From: Gammaproteobacteria bacterium
GTDB taxonomy: Bacteria > Pseudomonadota > Gammaproteobacteria > Competibacterales > Competibacteraceae
DNA length: 10,222 nt
Assembly: GCA_020047885.1 (NCBI GenBank)
Contig: JAIFNF010000162.1
Location: forward strand, 1 to 10,222
Direction: 5' to 3'
In this document: positions 1 to 6,981 of the stretch, piece by piece
Layout: the number at the start of each line of letters is the position of its first letter
Position numbering within the stretch: the stretch's first letter is position 1
Notes under the pieces: generated by a model
What the model was told of the DNA's origin: nothing
The model's input: only the letters and a program-made list of their open reading frames with translations
The model's database searches: none
Translations under genes and position numbers: made by a program

Positions 1-20
1 GTTGACAGGACTTTCAGAAC

Positions 21-680
21 ATGACCGCATTCAATTTCGAGCAGGCGCGTTTCAACATGATTGAACAGCAGATCCGGCCCTGGGAAGTGCTCGATCAGCG
101 GGCGCTGGACACCCTCGCCCAGATGCCGCGTGAGGATTTTGCGCCGGAACGCTATCGCCATCTGGCGTTCAGCGATGTCGCCATCCCGATTGGCCACGGC
201 GAGATCATGCTCAAACCGGTGGTTGAGGGCCGCCTGTTGCAGGCACTGGCTTTGCAACCCACGGATCATGTGTTGGAAGTCGGTACGGGCAGCGGTTACC
301 TGACCGCCTGTCTGGCGCGATTATCCGCCAGTGTGGTGAGCGTGGATCTGATTCCCGACTTTATTGAGCAAGCTCGGCGCAAGCTCAAGGCGCAAGGCTT
401 GAGCAACGTCGTTGTGCAGGTTGGCGACGCCAGTCGGGGTTGGGGTGCCCATCGTTATGATGCCATCGCCGTTACGGGATCGGTCGCCACGGTTGACCCC
501 ATTTGGCAGCAAAGTCTGAATCCGGGGGGGCGATTGTTCATCGTTGTGGGACAACCACCGGTGATGGAAGCCCTGTTAATCACCCGGGTCGGTGCGCAGG
601 AATGGACGCGTGAAAGCTTGTTTGACACTGAATTGCCGCCGTTACGAGGCGCTGCGCCGATCAAGACCTTCGAGTTTTGA
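21..680 (+). CDS. Protein-L-isoaspartate O-methyltransferase-like SAM-dependent methyltransferase (divergent)
   Basis: This 219-residue cytoplasmic protein has the Rossmann-type methyltransferase fold of the PIMT (Pcm) family, whose classical members methylate isoaspartyl residues in aged proteins to start their repair. SAM-binding motif I is clear at residues 85-96 (LEVGTGSGYLTA). The family segment before it, IPIGHG at 55-60, matches the ALPIGQG stretch of E. coli Pcm. Two family landmarks are altered. The active-site Ser of the TISQP motif aligns with Leu64 (IMLKP, residues 62-66), and the C-terminal FVPL motif is replaced by a Pro/Leu-rich stretch ending in KTFEF. The fold is therefore secure but isoaspartate repair activity is not; it may have another substrate. 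The ATG at 21 has a weak AGGA 10 bases upstream. The gene lies 34 bases before tolC and is probably co-transcribed with it. Confidence 0.85.
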   Translation: MTAFNFEQARFNMIEQQIRPWEVLDQRALDTLAQMPREDFAPERYRHLAFSDVAIPIGHGEIMLKPVVEGRLLQALALQPTDHVLEVGTGSGYLTACLARLSASVVSVDLIPDFIEQARRKLKAQGLSNVVVQVGDASRGWGAHRYDAIAVTGSVATVDPIWQQSLNPGGRLFIVVGQPPVMEALLITRVGAQEWTRESLFDTELPPLRGAAPIKTFEF

Positions 681-696
681 ACGGGCATCAACAACC

Positions 697-704
697 AGGG
701 GGAG
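697..704 (+). promoter_or_regulatory. Ribosome binding site that fixes the tolC start
   Basis: AGGGGGAG lies 10 bases before the ATG at 715. It supports that start over the in-frame ATG at 592, which lies inside the methyltransferase gene and would add 41 residues ahead of the signal peptide. Confidence 0.7.
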
Positions 705-714
705 CCTGCCCAAC

Positions 715-2163
715 ATGCGTAAAATGCATCATATGGTATTAGCCGGGATCGTCGTCGCGCTAAGCGGATCACCGGCGGCTGCGGAAGATTTGCTACAGGT
801 TTACCGGCAGGCTCAGGACAGCGATCCCGTGCTCAAAGCTGCTGTTGCGACCCGGCAAGCCTCTGAGGAAGAGCTACCGCAGGCTCGCGCTTTGTTTCTG
901 CCCAGCGTAGGGGTTTCTGTCAATGAGGGAAAAATCTACCGGCAGGTTGATTCGAATGGGGTTCTTCCGGGCAGAAAACTTTCTTTGGATACGAGCAGTT
1001 ACACGGCCTCCCTGAATCAGCCCATTTATAACCGCAGCAGCCAGGTGCAACAACAAATAGCGGAATCGACGGTCAAGCAGGCCGATATCGATTTTCGCAA
1101 TACGCAAAGCGACCTGATCCTGCGGGTGGCGCAAGGCTACTTCGGGGTGTTGATAGCGCTCGACAGTTTGACTTTCGCTACGGCCGAGAAAAATGCGTTC
1201 GCCCGCCAGTTGGAACAGGCCAACCGGCGGTTTGAGGTGGGCCTGGCGACCATCACCGACGTTTACGATGCCCAGGCGAGTTTTGATGGTGCCGTCTCCC
1301 GAGAGATTAGCGCCATCAATGCCCTGGCTGACGCTCGCGAACAATTGCGGCAACTGACCGGCCTGGATTATGCAAAGCTCAGCATCCTGAGTGAAAAAAT
1401 GCCCTTGTCCCTGCCCACCCCCCAGAATCCCGAAGAGTGGGTGGGTATGGCGCTGGCCAATAATCTGGAATTGCTGAGTGCCGGTTTCAGCGTGGATCAG
1501 GCCCGCGACAACATCAATCTCCAGAAAGCCGGGCATTATCCGACGCTGGATTTGAGCGCCAGCAGCGCTATTTCTGACGACAGTTCCAACACGATCACCA
1601 ATAATCTGGTCTCGCTGCAATTCAATCTACCTCTTTATAGCGGCGGTTCCGTGTCTTCAAAATCCCGCCAGGCGGCGTACAGCTATGAATCAGCGCGCCA
1701 GCAACTGGAGAATTTGCAGCGCGACACGATTCGGGTGGTGCGCGACGCCTACCGGGGGCAGGAAACCGCCATCAGCCAGATCAAGGCGATGAATCAGACC
1801 CGGATATCGACCCGCAGCGCCCTGGAAGCCAATCAGGCGGGCTATGAAGTGGGCACCCGCACGATCGTTGACGTGTTGAACGCGGAGCGCAGCGTTTTTC
1901 AGGCTGAACGCGATTACGCCAGCGCCCGTTATAACTACATCTTGAATTTTCTGACATTGCGCCAGGCGTCCGGCCAGTTGTCGGAAGCCGATGTCACCGA
2001 GATCAATGGCTGGCTGGACGAAGCGCTGTCCACGTCGGCTCCCAGAGCGATGCCGGTGATAACCGCCAAGTCACTGGGTGAGGAACAACCCGTCAAATCG
2101 ACGCCTGCCCCAAGCGAGGCGAACGGCAAACCGGCGCAAAAAACCAAGCCTGCGGCCAAGTGA
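715..2163 (+). CDS. tolC: TolC family outer-membrane efflux channel
   Basis: This 482-residue outer-membrane protein should form the trimeric channel-tunnel that serves tripartite efflux pumps and type I secretion. A signal peptide covers residues 1-23, with a hydrophobic core (VLAGIVVAL) and an AAA-ED cleavage site. The mature part shows the duplicated outer-membrane efflux protein architecture. The first repeat carries RRFEVGLATITDV (171-183), and the second carries the matching YEVGTRTIVDVL (377-388) followed by the RYNYI helix region. FNLPLYSGG (303-311) is the conserved strand entering the second barrel segment. The C-terminal tail (about 450-482) is a Lys/Pro/Ala-rich low-complexity stretch. 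At the periplasmic aperture, the aspartate pair of E. coli TolC (D371, D374) appears as Asp386 and Asn389. The family call is secure, but the partner pump cannot be told because no pump genes are present. The downstream RDD gene overlaps or abuts its stop. Confidence 0.95.
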   Translation: MRKMHHMVLAGIVVALSGSPAAAEDLLQVYRQAQDSDPVLKAAVATRQASEEELPQARALFLPSVGVSVNEGKIYRQVDSNGVLPGRKLSLDTSSYTASLNQPIYNRSSQVQQQIAESTVKQADIDFRNTQSDLILRVAQGYFGVLIALDSLTFATAEKNAFARQLEQANRRFEVGLATITDVYDAQASFDGAVSREISAINALADAREQLRQLTGLDYAKLSILSEKMPLSLPTPQNPEEWVGMALANNLELLSAGFSVDQARDNINLQKAGHYPTLDLSASSAISDDSSNTITNNLVSLQFNLPLYSGGSVSSKSRQAAYSYESARQQLENLQRDTIRVVRDAYRGQETAISQIKAMNQTRISTRSALEANQAGYEVGTRTIVDVLNAERSVFQAERDYASARYNYILNFLTLRQASGQLSEADVTEINGWLDEALSTSAPRAMPVITAKSLGEEQPVKSTPAPSEANGKPAQKTKPAAK

Positions 2164-2192
2164 ACGTCGTTCGGCTCTCGGGTGAAGCAGCG

Positions 2193-2759
2193 ATGGCGAC
2201 ATCCTCGGCTCCGCTTTCCTCTCAGGAAGGCGCGGAAAAATCGGTGATCCTATTACCCGCCCGGTTGCCGCGCCGACTGGCAGCGATGGTTTACGACAGC
2301 CTGCTGCTGGCCGGTGTCCTGGTCGTCGCAACGGGACTGGCGACCGGCGTGACCACCCTGGCGCTGGGTGTGACGACGGCCAGTACCGACCATCCCCTGC
2401 AGGGCAACCCCTTCTTCCAGGCCTATCTATTACTGGTCTGTTTCCTGTTCTACGGCGGATTCTGGATCCGGGGCGGCCAGACCCTGGGGATGCACGCCTG
2501 GCGGTTGCGTGTGCAGGGACGCGAGGGTAGGACGATTCACTGGCGACAGGCGCTGTTGCGGTTTTTAAGCGGCGGGTTGTGGCTGATCCCGATGATCGTT
2601 ATTCACCAGATGGTGAAGCCGGGTGTCGGCTGGAGTCTTGGGGTCGGGCTGGGCATATTGCTGGTGCTGTTGGCGTTGCGCTTGCCGGATCGCTGGTCGG
2701 CCACCGAGTTGGTCGTGTTGCCGAAAGCGGCTCATCAGCGCAATCGCCGCAGCGCATAA
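2193..2759 (+). CDS. RDD family membrane protein
   Basis: This small inner-membrane protein of 188 residues is of unknown function and belongs to the RDD family, named for one Arg and two Asp. The N-terminal signature is RLPRRLAAMVYD (24-35), with the Arg cluster and Asp35 at the head of the first membrane helix (about 36-56). The second helix (about 74-94) leads into RGGQTLGMHAWRLRV (93-107), the typical RDD loop. Two further hydrophobic stretches follow (about 122-137 and 147-163), and the last Asp is Asp166 in LPDRWSATELVVL. I chose the ATG at 2193. The in-frame GTG at 2160 overlaps the tolC stop and would add 11 polar residues, so it remains possible. The 3' end overlaps convergent lptG by 25 bases. 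Some RDD proteins have been linked to ion transport, but nothing here assigns a substrate. Confidence 0.85.
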   Translation: MATSSAPLSSQEGAEKSVILLPARLPRRLAAMVYDSLLLAGVLVVATGLATGVTTLALGVTTASTDHPLQGNPFFQAYLLLVCFLFYGGFWIRGGQTLGMHAWRLRVQGREGRTIHWRQALLRFLSGGLWLIPMIVIHQMVKPGVGWSLGVGLGILLVLLALRLPDRWSATELVVLPKAAHQRNRRSA

Positions 2760-3795
2760 AGTCCGGCACCCAGGAACAGCAGCGACGGCAGGCTGGCACC
2801 GATCAGTGGCGAATAGCCATAGAGCAGCACGACATTGCCCAGCAGATAGTTCATCAGGAAAAACGCCAGCCCCAGCATTAACCCGATCAGCAGTCGTTGA
2901 CCGGCTCCGGAAGCGCGTTGTGGACCGAAGACAAACGGCATGGCGATGACCAGCATGGCCAGGTAGGCCAGCGGCGCGAAGGCCTTGCGCCACATCGCCA
3001 GTTCATAGCTCTGGGCATCCAGGCCGTTCCGTTCCAGATAGTCGATATAAACCCGCAGATCGCGGAAAGATAGATCATCTGGACGCGCCGCCAGTACGTC
3101 CAGAATCTGCGGACTGATCGCTGAGGCGACCGGTTCGGCAAATACTCGGTCAGCACCACATCGCCCTCCAGGCGGCTGCGGCTGACGCCCGCCAATTGCC
3201 AGCGACCTTCCTGATAACGGGCGCTTTCAGCGTGCGTCGCCCATTCCAGTCGGGCCTCAGGATTGACTCTGAACACCTGAATCCCGGCCAGGCGAACCCC
3301 CGGCAGGACCGCCTGGACATGAATGAAATCGTCCCCGTCCCGCGCCCAGAACCCCCGCCCGCCGCGAATCTCCAGGTTCTCGCCTTTAGCCGTCGCCCGC
3401 TGTTCACGAGCGAACTGTTCCAGGGGCGGAGCGATGAATTCTCCCATTAACACCACGGCCATGCTCAGCAGCAAACCGGTCCCGGCGACCGCGCCAGTCA
3501 ACCGGGTCAGCGACAGGCCGGCAGCGCGCATCACAATCAATTCACTGCCACTGGCCAGCGCGCCCATGCCCAACAGGCTACCGACCAGCAGCGCCATGGG
3601 AAACAGATCGTACAGTCGGCGCGGTTGAATCAGCAGCAGATAGTGAAGGGCTGCCGTGAAGTCATACTGCGCCTGGCCGACGCTTTCCAGTTCGGCCAGC
3701 AAGGTCAGCAACATTTCCAGCAACAACAGCACCAATAACGTCACCAGCGTTGCCGTGGCGACGGCGCGAAACAGATAACGATCGAGAATATTCAT
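2735..3795 (-). CDS. lptG: LPS export permease LptG, frameshifted in the sequence as given
   Basis: LptG is an inner-membrane permease subunit of the LptB2FGC complex, which extracts lipopolysaccharide from the inner membrane and pushes it across the periplasm. The ATG at 3795 opens with MNILDRYLFRAV, the usual LptG/LptF N-terminus. Membrane helices follow at about 13-35, 55-80 and 98-118, then a periplasmic beta-jellyroll domain from about 135. The family reading continues to Leu219 (codon 3141-3139) and then breaks. Inserting one base near 3139 restores AEPVASAISPQILDVLAARP and an unbroken frame to the TGA at 2737-2735, including the C-terminal helices (WRKAFAPLAYLAMLVIAMPF and beyond). The restored protein is about 353 residues, close to the roughly 360 of E. 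coli LptG. Without correction, the product ends at 2887 with about 83 unrelated residues. A good GAGG ribosome site lies 6 bases before the start, which overlaps the lptF stop (TGATG). Confidence 0.88.
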
Positions 3796-4895
3796 CAGCC
3801 GCCTCGCGCCGGTCGCCATAACCGTTGAAACCCGGGACTGCCCGCATAGTGATGCAGCAACAAACCCAGACCGAAGAGCAGAAACAGGCCATGCACCCAC
3901 CACAGGCCCACCCAACTGCTAACGACGCCTTGACTCAGCCAGGATTCACCCACGCCGACCAGATTGAAGTAGATGGCATAGATCAGCATCGCGGCAACGA
4001 TGCGCCCATAGCGACCTTCCCGAGGTTTAGCGCAGGCCAGGAGCGGCGCCCACAGCGCGATCAGCAGCATCTGCAGCGCACTGTTCAGGCGCATGTGCAG
4101 TTCAGCAATCTGCATCGGTTCGGTCGAACCCAACAACTGCGCAGTCTGCAGGGTTTCCCGATGTCGCCAGGTTTCCACCGTCGATCGCGTATCAATCCGC
4201 ATCGTAGCCCGTTCAAAGCTCAGCAAGTCGTAATCGCCGCGACCGGGAACGCCCCGGTAACGGTGGCCCTGCTCCAGAATGATATGGCGGATGCCCTGTT
4301 CATCGATGTTCTGTCGGCCCCGCGCCCCGGTGGTAATGCTGAAATCGCCGTCCGCTTCACGGCTCTGGATAAAAATATTCCGCAACTCGCGCTCGTCCAG
4401 CGCCCCGATATAGATGACGTGTCGACCCTGCATAATCTCGCGGAAGGCACCGGGTGTGAACATGGACACTTCGGCTTCCTTGCGGGCTTTGGCCAGCGCC
4501 TCGAACTGCCATTCCATGACGACTGGCAACAGGAACAGCGCAGCACCGAGCGTCAACAGGGCCAGTGGCGTGGCCAGCAAGAAGACCGCTCGGTAGACCG
4601 CCATCGGTCCCTGCCCCCCCGCCGCCAATGCGGTCATTTCCTGATCGCGGTACAGTCGGCCCAGCGTCAGCATGATGCTCAGCAGGAAGGCCAGCGGGGC
4701 CAGCACGATGACCATGTCTACCGATTGCAGGAGCAATAGCAGCAAGACGGAATCCTTGGCCAGCAGGCCAGCGGCCGCCTTGCTCAGGTAACCCGCCAAG
4801 CGATGACTGAGCAGAATGGCCATGAGCGCCAACAGCATCGCCAGCAGCGTCAGGCCGATTTCACGGATCAAATAACGGTCAATAATTGAAGGCAC
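3795..4895 (-). CDS. lptF: LPS export permease LptF
   Basis: LptF pairs with LptG as the transmembrane part of the LptB2FGC ABC transporter that extracts lipopolysaccharide from the inner membrane. With the GTG start at 4895 the protein is 366 residues, the length of E. coli LptF, and opens PSIIDRYLIREIGLTLLA. Hydrophobic helices fall at about 10-35, 50-80 (containing LAPLAFLLSIMLTLGRLY) and 100-122. The periplasmic jellyroll domain spans about 130-260, and three more helices follow from about 275 to 355. A GGGGAG stretch (4913-4908) lies 12 bases before the GTG, rather far. TTG at 4904 is an alternative start only 3 residues longer. The open frame extends to 4985, but those extra residues are polar and unlike the family. 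lptF is first in the minus-strand pair and is divergent from pepA, as in enterobacteria. Confidence 0.93.
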   Translation of the reverse strand: MPSIIDRYLIREIGLTLLAMLLALMAILLSHRLAGYLSKAAAGLLAKDSVLLLLLLQSVDMVIVLAPLAFLLSIMLTLGRLYRDQEMTALAAGGQGPMAVYRAVFLLATPLALLTLGAALFLLPVVMEWQFEALAKARKEAEVSMFTPGAFREIMQGRHVIYIGALDERELRNIFIQSREADGDFSITTGARGRQNIDEQGIRHIILEQGHRYRGVPGRGDYDLLSFERATMRIDTRSTVETWRHRETLQTAQLLGSTEPMQIAELHMRLNSALQMLLIALWAPLLACAKPREGRYGRIVAAMLIYAIYFNLVGVGESWLSQGVVSSWVGLWWVHGLFLLFGLGLLLHHYAGSPGFQRLWRPARGG

Positions 4896-5035
4896 GATCG
4901 ACAAAGTCTCCCCATACTGGCGACGGTCAGGTGATATTATTCGCGGCGACACTCCCGGATTTGGCGCGACCCTGACGCCGGGCATTCCCGGCAGTCCAAT
5001 GAATCCCTCATTCTGACGCAGAAGGCAGCTTCCCC
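4896..5035. promoter_or_regulatory. Divergent lptF / pepA intergenic control region
   Basis: These 140 non-coding bases must carry the promoters of both lptFG (leftward) and pepA-holC-channel (rightward). The only AT-rich core in otherwise GC-rich sequence is at 4932-4941. On the plus strand it reads TGATATTAT, an extended -10 look-alike (TGn plus TATTAT at 4935-4940) that would give pepA a leader of about 90 bases. On the minus strand the same core reads TAATAT and would give lptF a leader of about 30 bases. No good -35 box is visible for either direction. AGAAGG at 5020-5025 is the likely pepA ribosome site, 10 bases before its ATG. This is inference from position and base composition. Confidence 0.35.
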
Positions 5036-6550
5036 ATGGAATTCACCGTTAAAAGCGGCCATCCCGAAAAACAGCGAACCGCCTGCCTGGTGCTGGGCGT
5101 GTACGAATCCCGGCGCTTGACGCCTGCCGCCGAACAGTTCGATAGCGCGTGCGGCGGCTATCTGGGCAACCTGCTGCGCCGCGGCGATCTGGAAGGCAAG
5201 CTCGGCCAGTCGCTGCTGCTGTTCAATGTCCCCGAGGCGCTGTGCGAACGGGTGCTGTTGGTCGGCTGTGGCCGCGAGCGCGAGTTGGATGATCGCCGTT
5301 TCCGCCAGATTCTCAACCACACCGCCACAGCGTTGAACGACAGCGGCGCTACCGAAGCGACGGTGTATCTGACCGATCTCGCCGTCAAGAGCCGCGATCT
5401 TCACTGGAAACTCCGCCAGTCGATTGAAGCGGTCGAAGAAGCGCTGTACCGCTTCGATGCGCTGAAGAGCAAAAAGGACGCGCCACGCCGACCCTTGCGG
5501 CGGATTATACTCAGCGTTCCCCAGCGGCGCGAACTGGCGGCGGCGGAATCCCTGGTGCGGGAAGGCGTCGCCATCGTTTCCGGCGTTAATTTCGCCAGGG
5601 ATCTGGGCAATATGCCGCCCAATCGCTGTCATCCGACCTGGCTGGCCGAGCAGGCGCTGGCGCTGACCACCGAATTTCCCACGCTCCAGGTACAGATTCT
5701 CGAAGAAGCCGAGATGGCGCAACTGGGGATGAATGCGCTACTGGCAGTGAGTCAGGGCAGCGCCCAACCCGCCAAGCTGATTCGCCTCGATTACCGGCAA
5801 GGCCCGTCCGAGCAAAAACCCTATGCGCTGGTCGGCAAGGGCGTCACCTTTGACACTGGCGGCATTTCGCTCAAGCCGGGCGAGGGCATGGATGAAATGA
5901 AATTCGATATGTGCGGCGCGGCCAGTGTGCTGGGGACGCTGCGGGCTTGCGCTGAATTGCAATTGCCGCTGAATGTGATCGGCCTGATTCCGGCAGTCGA
6001 GAATATGCCCGGCAGTCAGGCCACGCGACCGGGTGACATCGTCACCAGCCTGTCTGGTCAGACCATTGAAATTCTCAATACCGACGCCGAGGGGCGGCTG
6101 ATCCTGTGTGATGCGCTGACCTATGTGGAACGCGATGAACCGGCGGCCGTCATCGACATCGCCACCCTGACCGGAGCCTGCATCATCGCCTTGGGTCGCC
6201 ATCCCCACGGTCTGTTCAGCAATCACCCGCCACTGACCCACGCGCTGCAAGCTGCCGCGCACGCCACCAGCGACCGGGTCTGGGAAATGCCGCTGTGGGA
6301 CGATTATCAGGAGGCGCTGGACAGCAACTTTGCCGACATGGCCAATATCGCCGGGAGTCGTGATGGCGGGGCGATCATCGCCGCCTGTTTCCTGGCGCGG
6401 TTCACCAAAAAATTCCACTGGGCGCACCTGGACATCGCCGGCACCGCCTGGAAGACCGGTAAAGCCAAGGGTGCGACGGGACGTCCGGTGCCGCTGTTGA
6501 CGCAGTATCTGTTGGATCGGGCGGCGGAGCAGCGTCGCGAAGAGGCGTGA
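5036..6550 (+). CDS. pepA: Cytosol (leucyl) aminopeptidase PepA, M17 family
   Basis: This 504-residue M17 metallopeptidase removes N-terminal amino acids from peptides in the cytoplasm and is normally a hexamer with two metal ions per site. The N-terminal macro-like domain (about 1-165) is followed by the catalytic domain. All expected residues are present with a constant offset of two from E. coli PepA: metal ligands Lys268, Asp273, Asp291, Asp350 and Glu352, and catalytic Lys280 and Arg354. The M17 signature NTDAEGRL is at 348-355, and GKGVTFDTGGISLKP at 267-281. The length matches the family. In E. coli, PepA also binds DNA, acting in carAB repression and Xer recombination at cer; whether this protein does so cannot be read from the sequence. 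The stop overlaps the holC start (TGATG), so it heads a three-gene unit. Confidence 0.97.
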   Translation: MEFTVKSGHPEKQRTACLVLGVYESRRLTPAAEQFDSACGGYLGNLLRRGDLEGKLGQSLLLFNVPEALCERVLLVGCGRERELDDRRFRQILNHTATALNDSGATEATVYLTDLAVKSRDLHWKLRQSIEAVEEALYRFDALKSKKDAPRRPLRRIILSVPQRRELAAAESLVREGVAIVSGVNFARDLGNMPPNRCHPTWLAEQALALTTEFPTLQVQILEEAEMAQLGMNALLAVSQGSAQPAKLIRLDYRQGPSEQKPYALVGKGVTFDTGGISLKPGEGMDEMKFDMCGAASVLGTLRACAELQLPLNVIGLIPAVENMPGSQATRPGDIVTSLSGQTIEILNTDAEGRLILCDALTYVERDEPAAVIDIATLTGACIIALGRHPHGLFSNHPPLTHALQAAAHATSDRVWEMPLWDDYQEALDSNFADMANIAGSRDGGAIIAACFLARFTKKFHWAHLDIAGTAWKTGKAKGATGRPVPLLTQYLLDRAAEQRREEA

Positions 6551-6981
6551 TGGCCACACCACAGATTGATTTCTACGTTCTACAGGACGCCCGGGCGCAG
6601 GGTCGGGCGCAGTTGGCCTGTCGGCTGGCGGACAAGGTCTATCGCCTCGGCTATACCCTCTATATCGCCGTCGCTGCCGAGGCGCAGGCGGCAGCGCTGG
6701 ATGATCTGCTGTGGACGTTCCGCCAAGACAGCTTTGTCCCGCACGAGCGGTATCCCCTGACCGGTGCCGAAGGATCACCGGTGCTGATCGGCGTCGCGCC
6801 GCCGGCGGAAGTGGATGCTCAGGTCCTCATCAATTTTACCGACGCCTTCCCCGAGGGATTCGAGCGCTATGAACGGGTTGCGGAACTGGTGGACGCCCAT
6901 CCCGACGTGCGGGCGCAATCGCGGGAGCGGTTCAAACAGTACCGTGAACACGGCTTAACCCCGGAGACGCATAAACTGTGA
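6550..6981 (+). CDS. holC: DNA polymerase III subunit chi
   Basis: Chi is the clamp-loader accessory subunit that, together with psi (HolD), links the polymerase III holoenzyme to single-strand binding protein. The 143-residue product compares with 147 in E. coli. It begins with the family's IDFYVL strand (6-11), has the ACRLADKVYRLGY helix region (23-35), and carries LWTFRQDSFVPH (54-65), matching the conserved LW-SFVPH core of E. coli HolC. VLINFTDAFPEGFERYERVAE (about 88-108) and a C-terminal RERFKQYREHG complete the fold. The ATG at 6550 shares one base with the pepA TGA, and AAGAGG at 6540-6545 sits 4 bases upstream. An in-frame GTG at 6547 would add one residue only. The stop also overlaps the next gene's ATG, again as TGATG. 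Confidence 0.93.
   Translation: MATPQIDFYVLQDARAQGRAQLACRLADKVYRLGYTLYIAVAAEAQAAALDDLLWTFRQDSFVPHERYPLTGAEGSPVLIGVAPPAEVDAQVLINFTDAFPEGFERYERVAELVDAHPDVRAQSRERFKQYREHGLTPETHKL

Noticed and set aside
2..7. TTGACA, a perfect -35 box, at the left edge
   Set aside because: The methyltransferase ATG is at 21, leaving no room for a -10 box and start site upstream of the gene. It is probably coincidental or in the upstream gene.
592..714. Longer in-frame start for tolC at 592
   Set aside because: It would place 41 Arg/Ser-rich residues before the signal peptide and lies inside the methyltransferase gene. The ATG at 715 has a strong ribosome site.
874..1620. 248-codon minus-strand frame inside tolC
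   Set aside because: It is the antisense shadow of tolC, with no ribosome site or motif.
4614..4620. Seven-C tract in lptF, and a similar seven-G tract at 524-530 in the methyltransferase gene, as phase-variable sites
   Set aside because: Both genes stay in frame through the tracts, seven bases is short, and neither encodes a typical phase-variable surface antigen.
3825..4739. 304-codon open frame on the plus strand opposite lptF
   Set aside because: It is antisense to lptF with Gln/His/Arg-biased composition and no recognisable domain.
5738..6778. 346-codon open frame on the minus strand opposite pepA and holC
   Set aside because: It is the antisense of strongly conserved pepA/holC coding sequence. 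Its product is Arg/Gln/Gly-rich without any family motif, typical of a GC-rich shadow frame.
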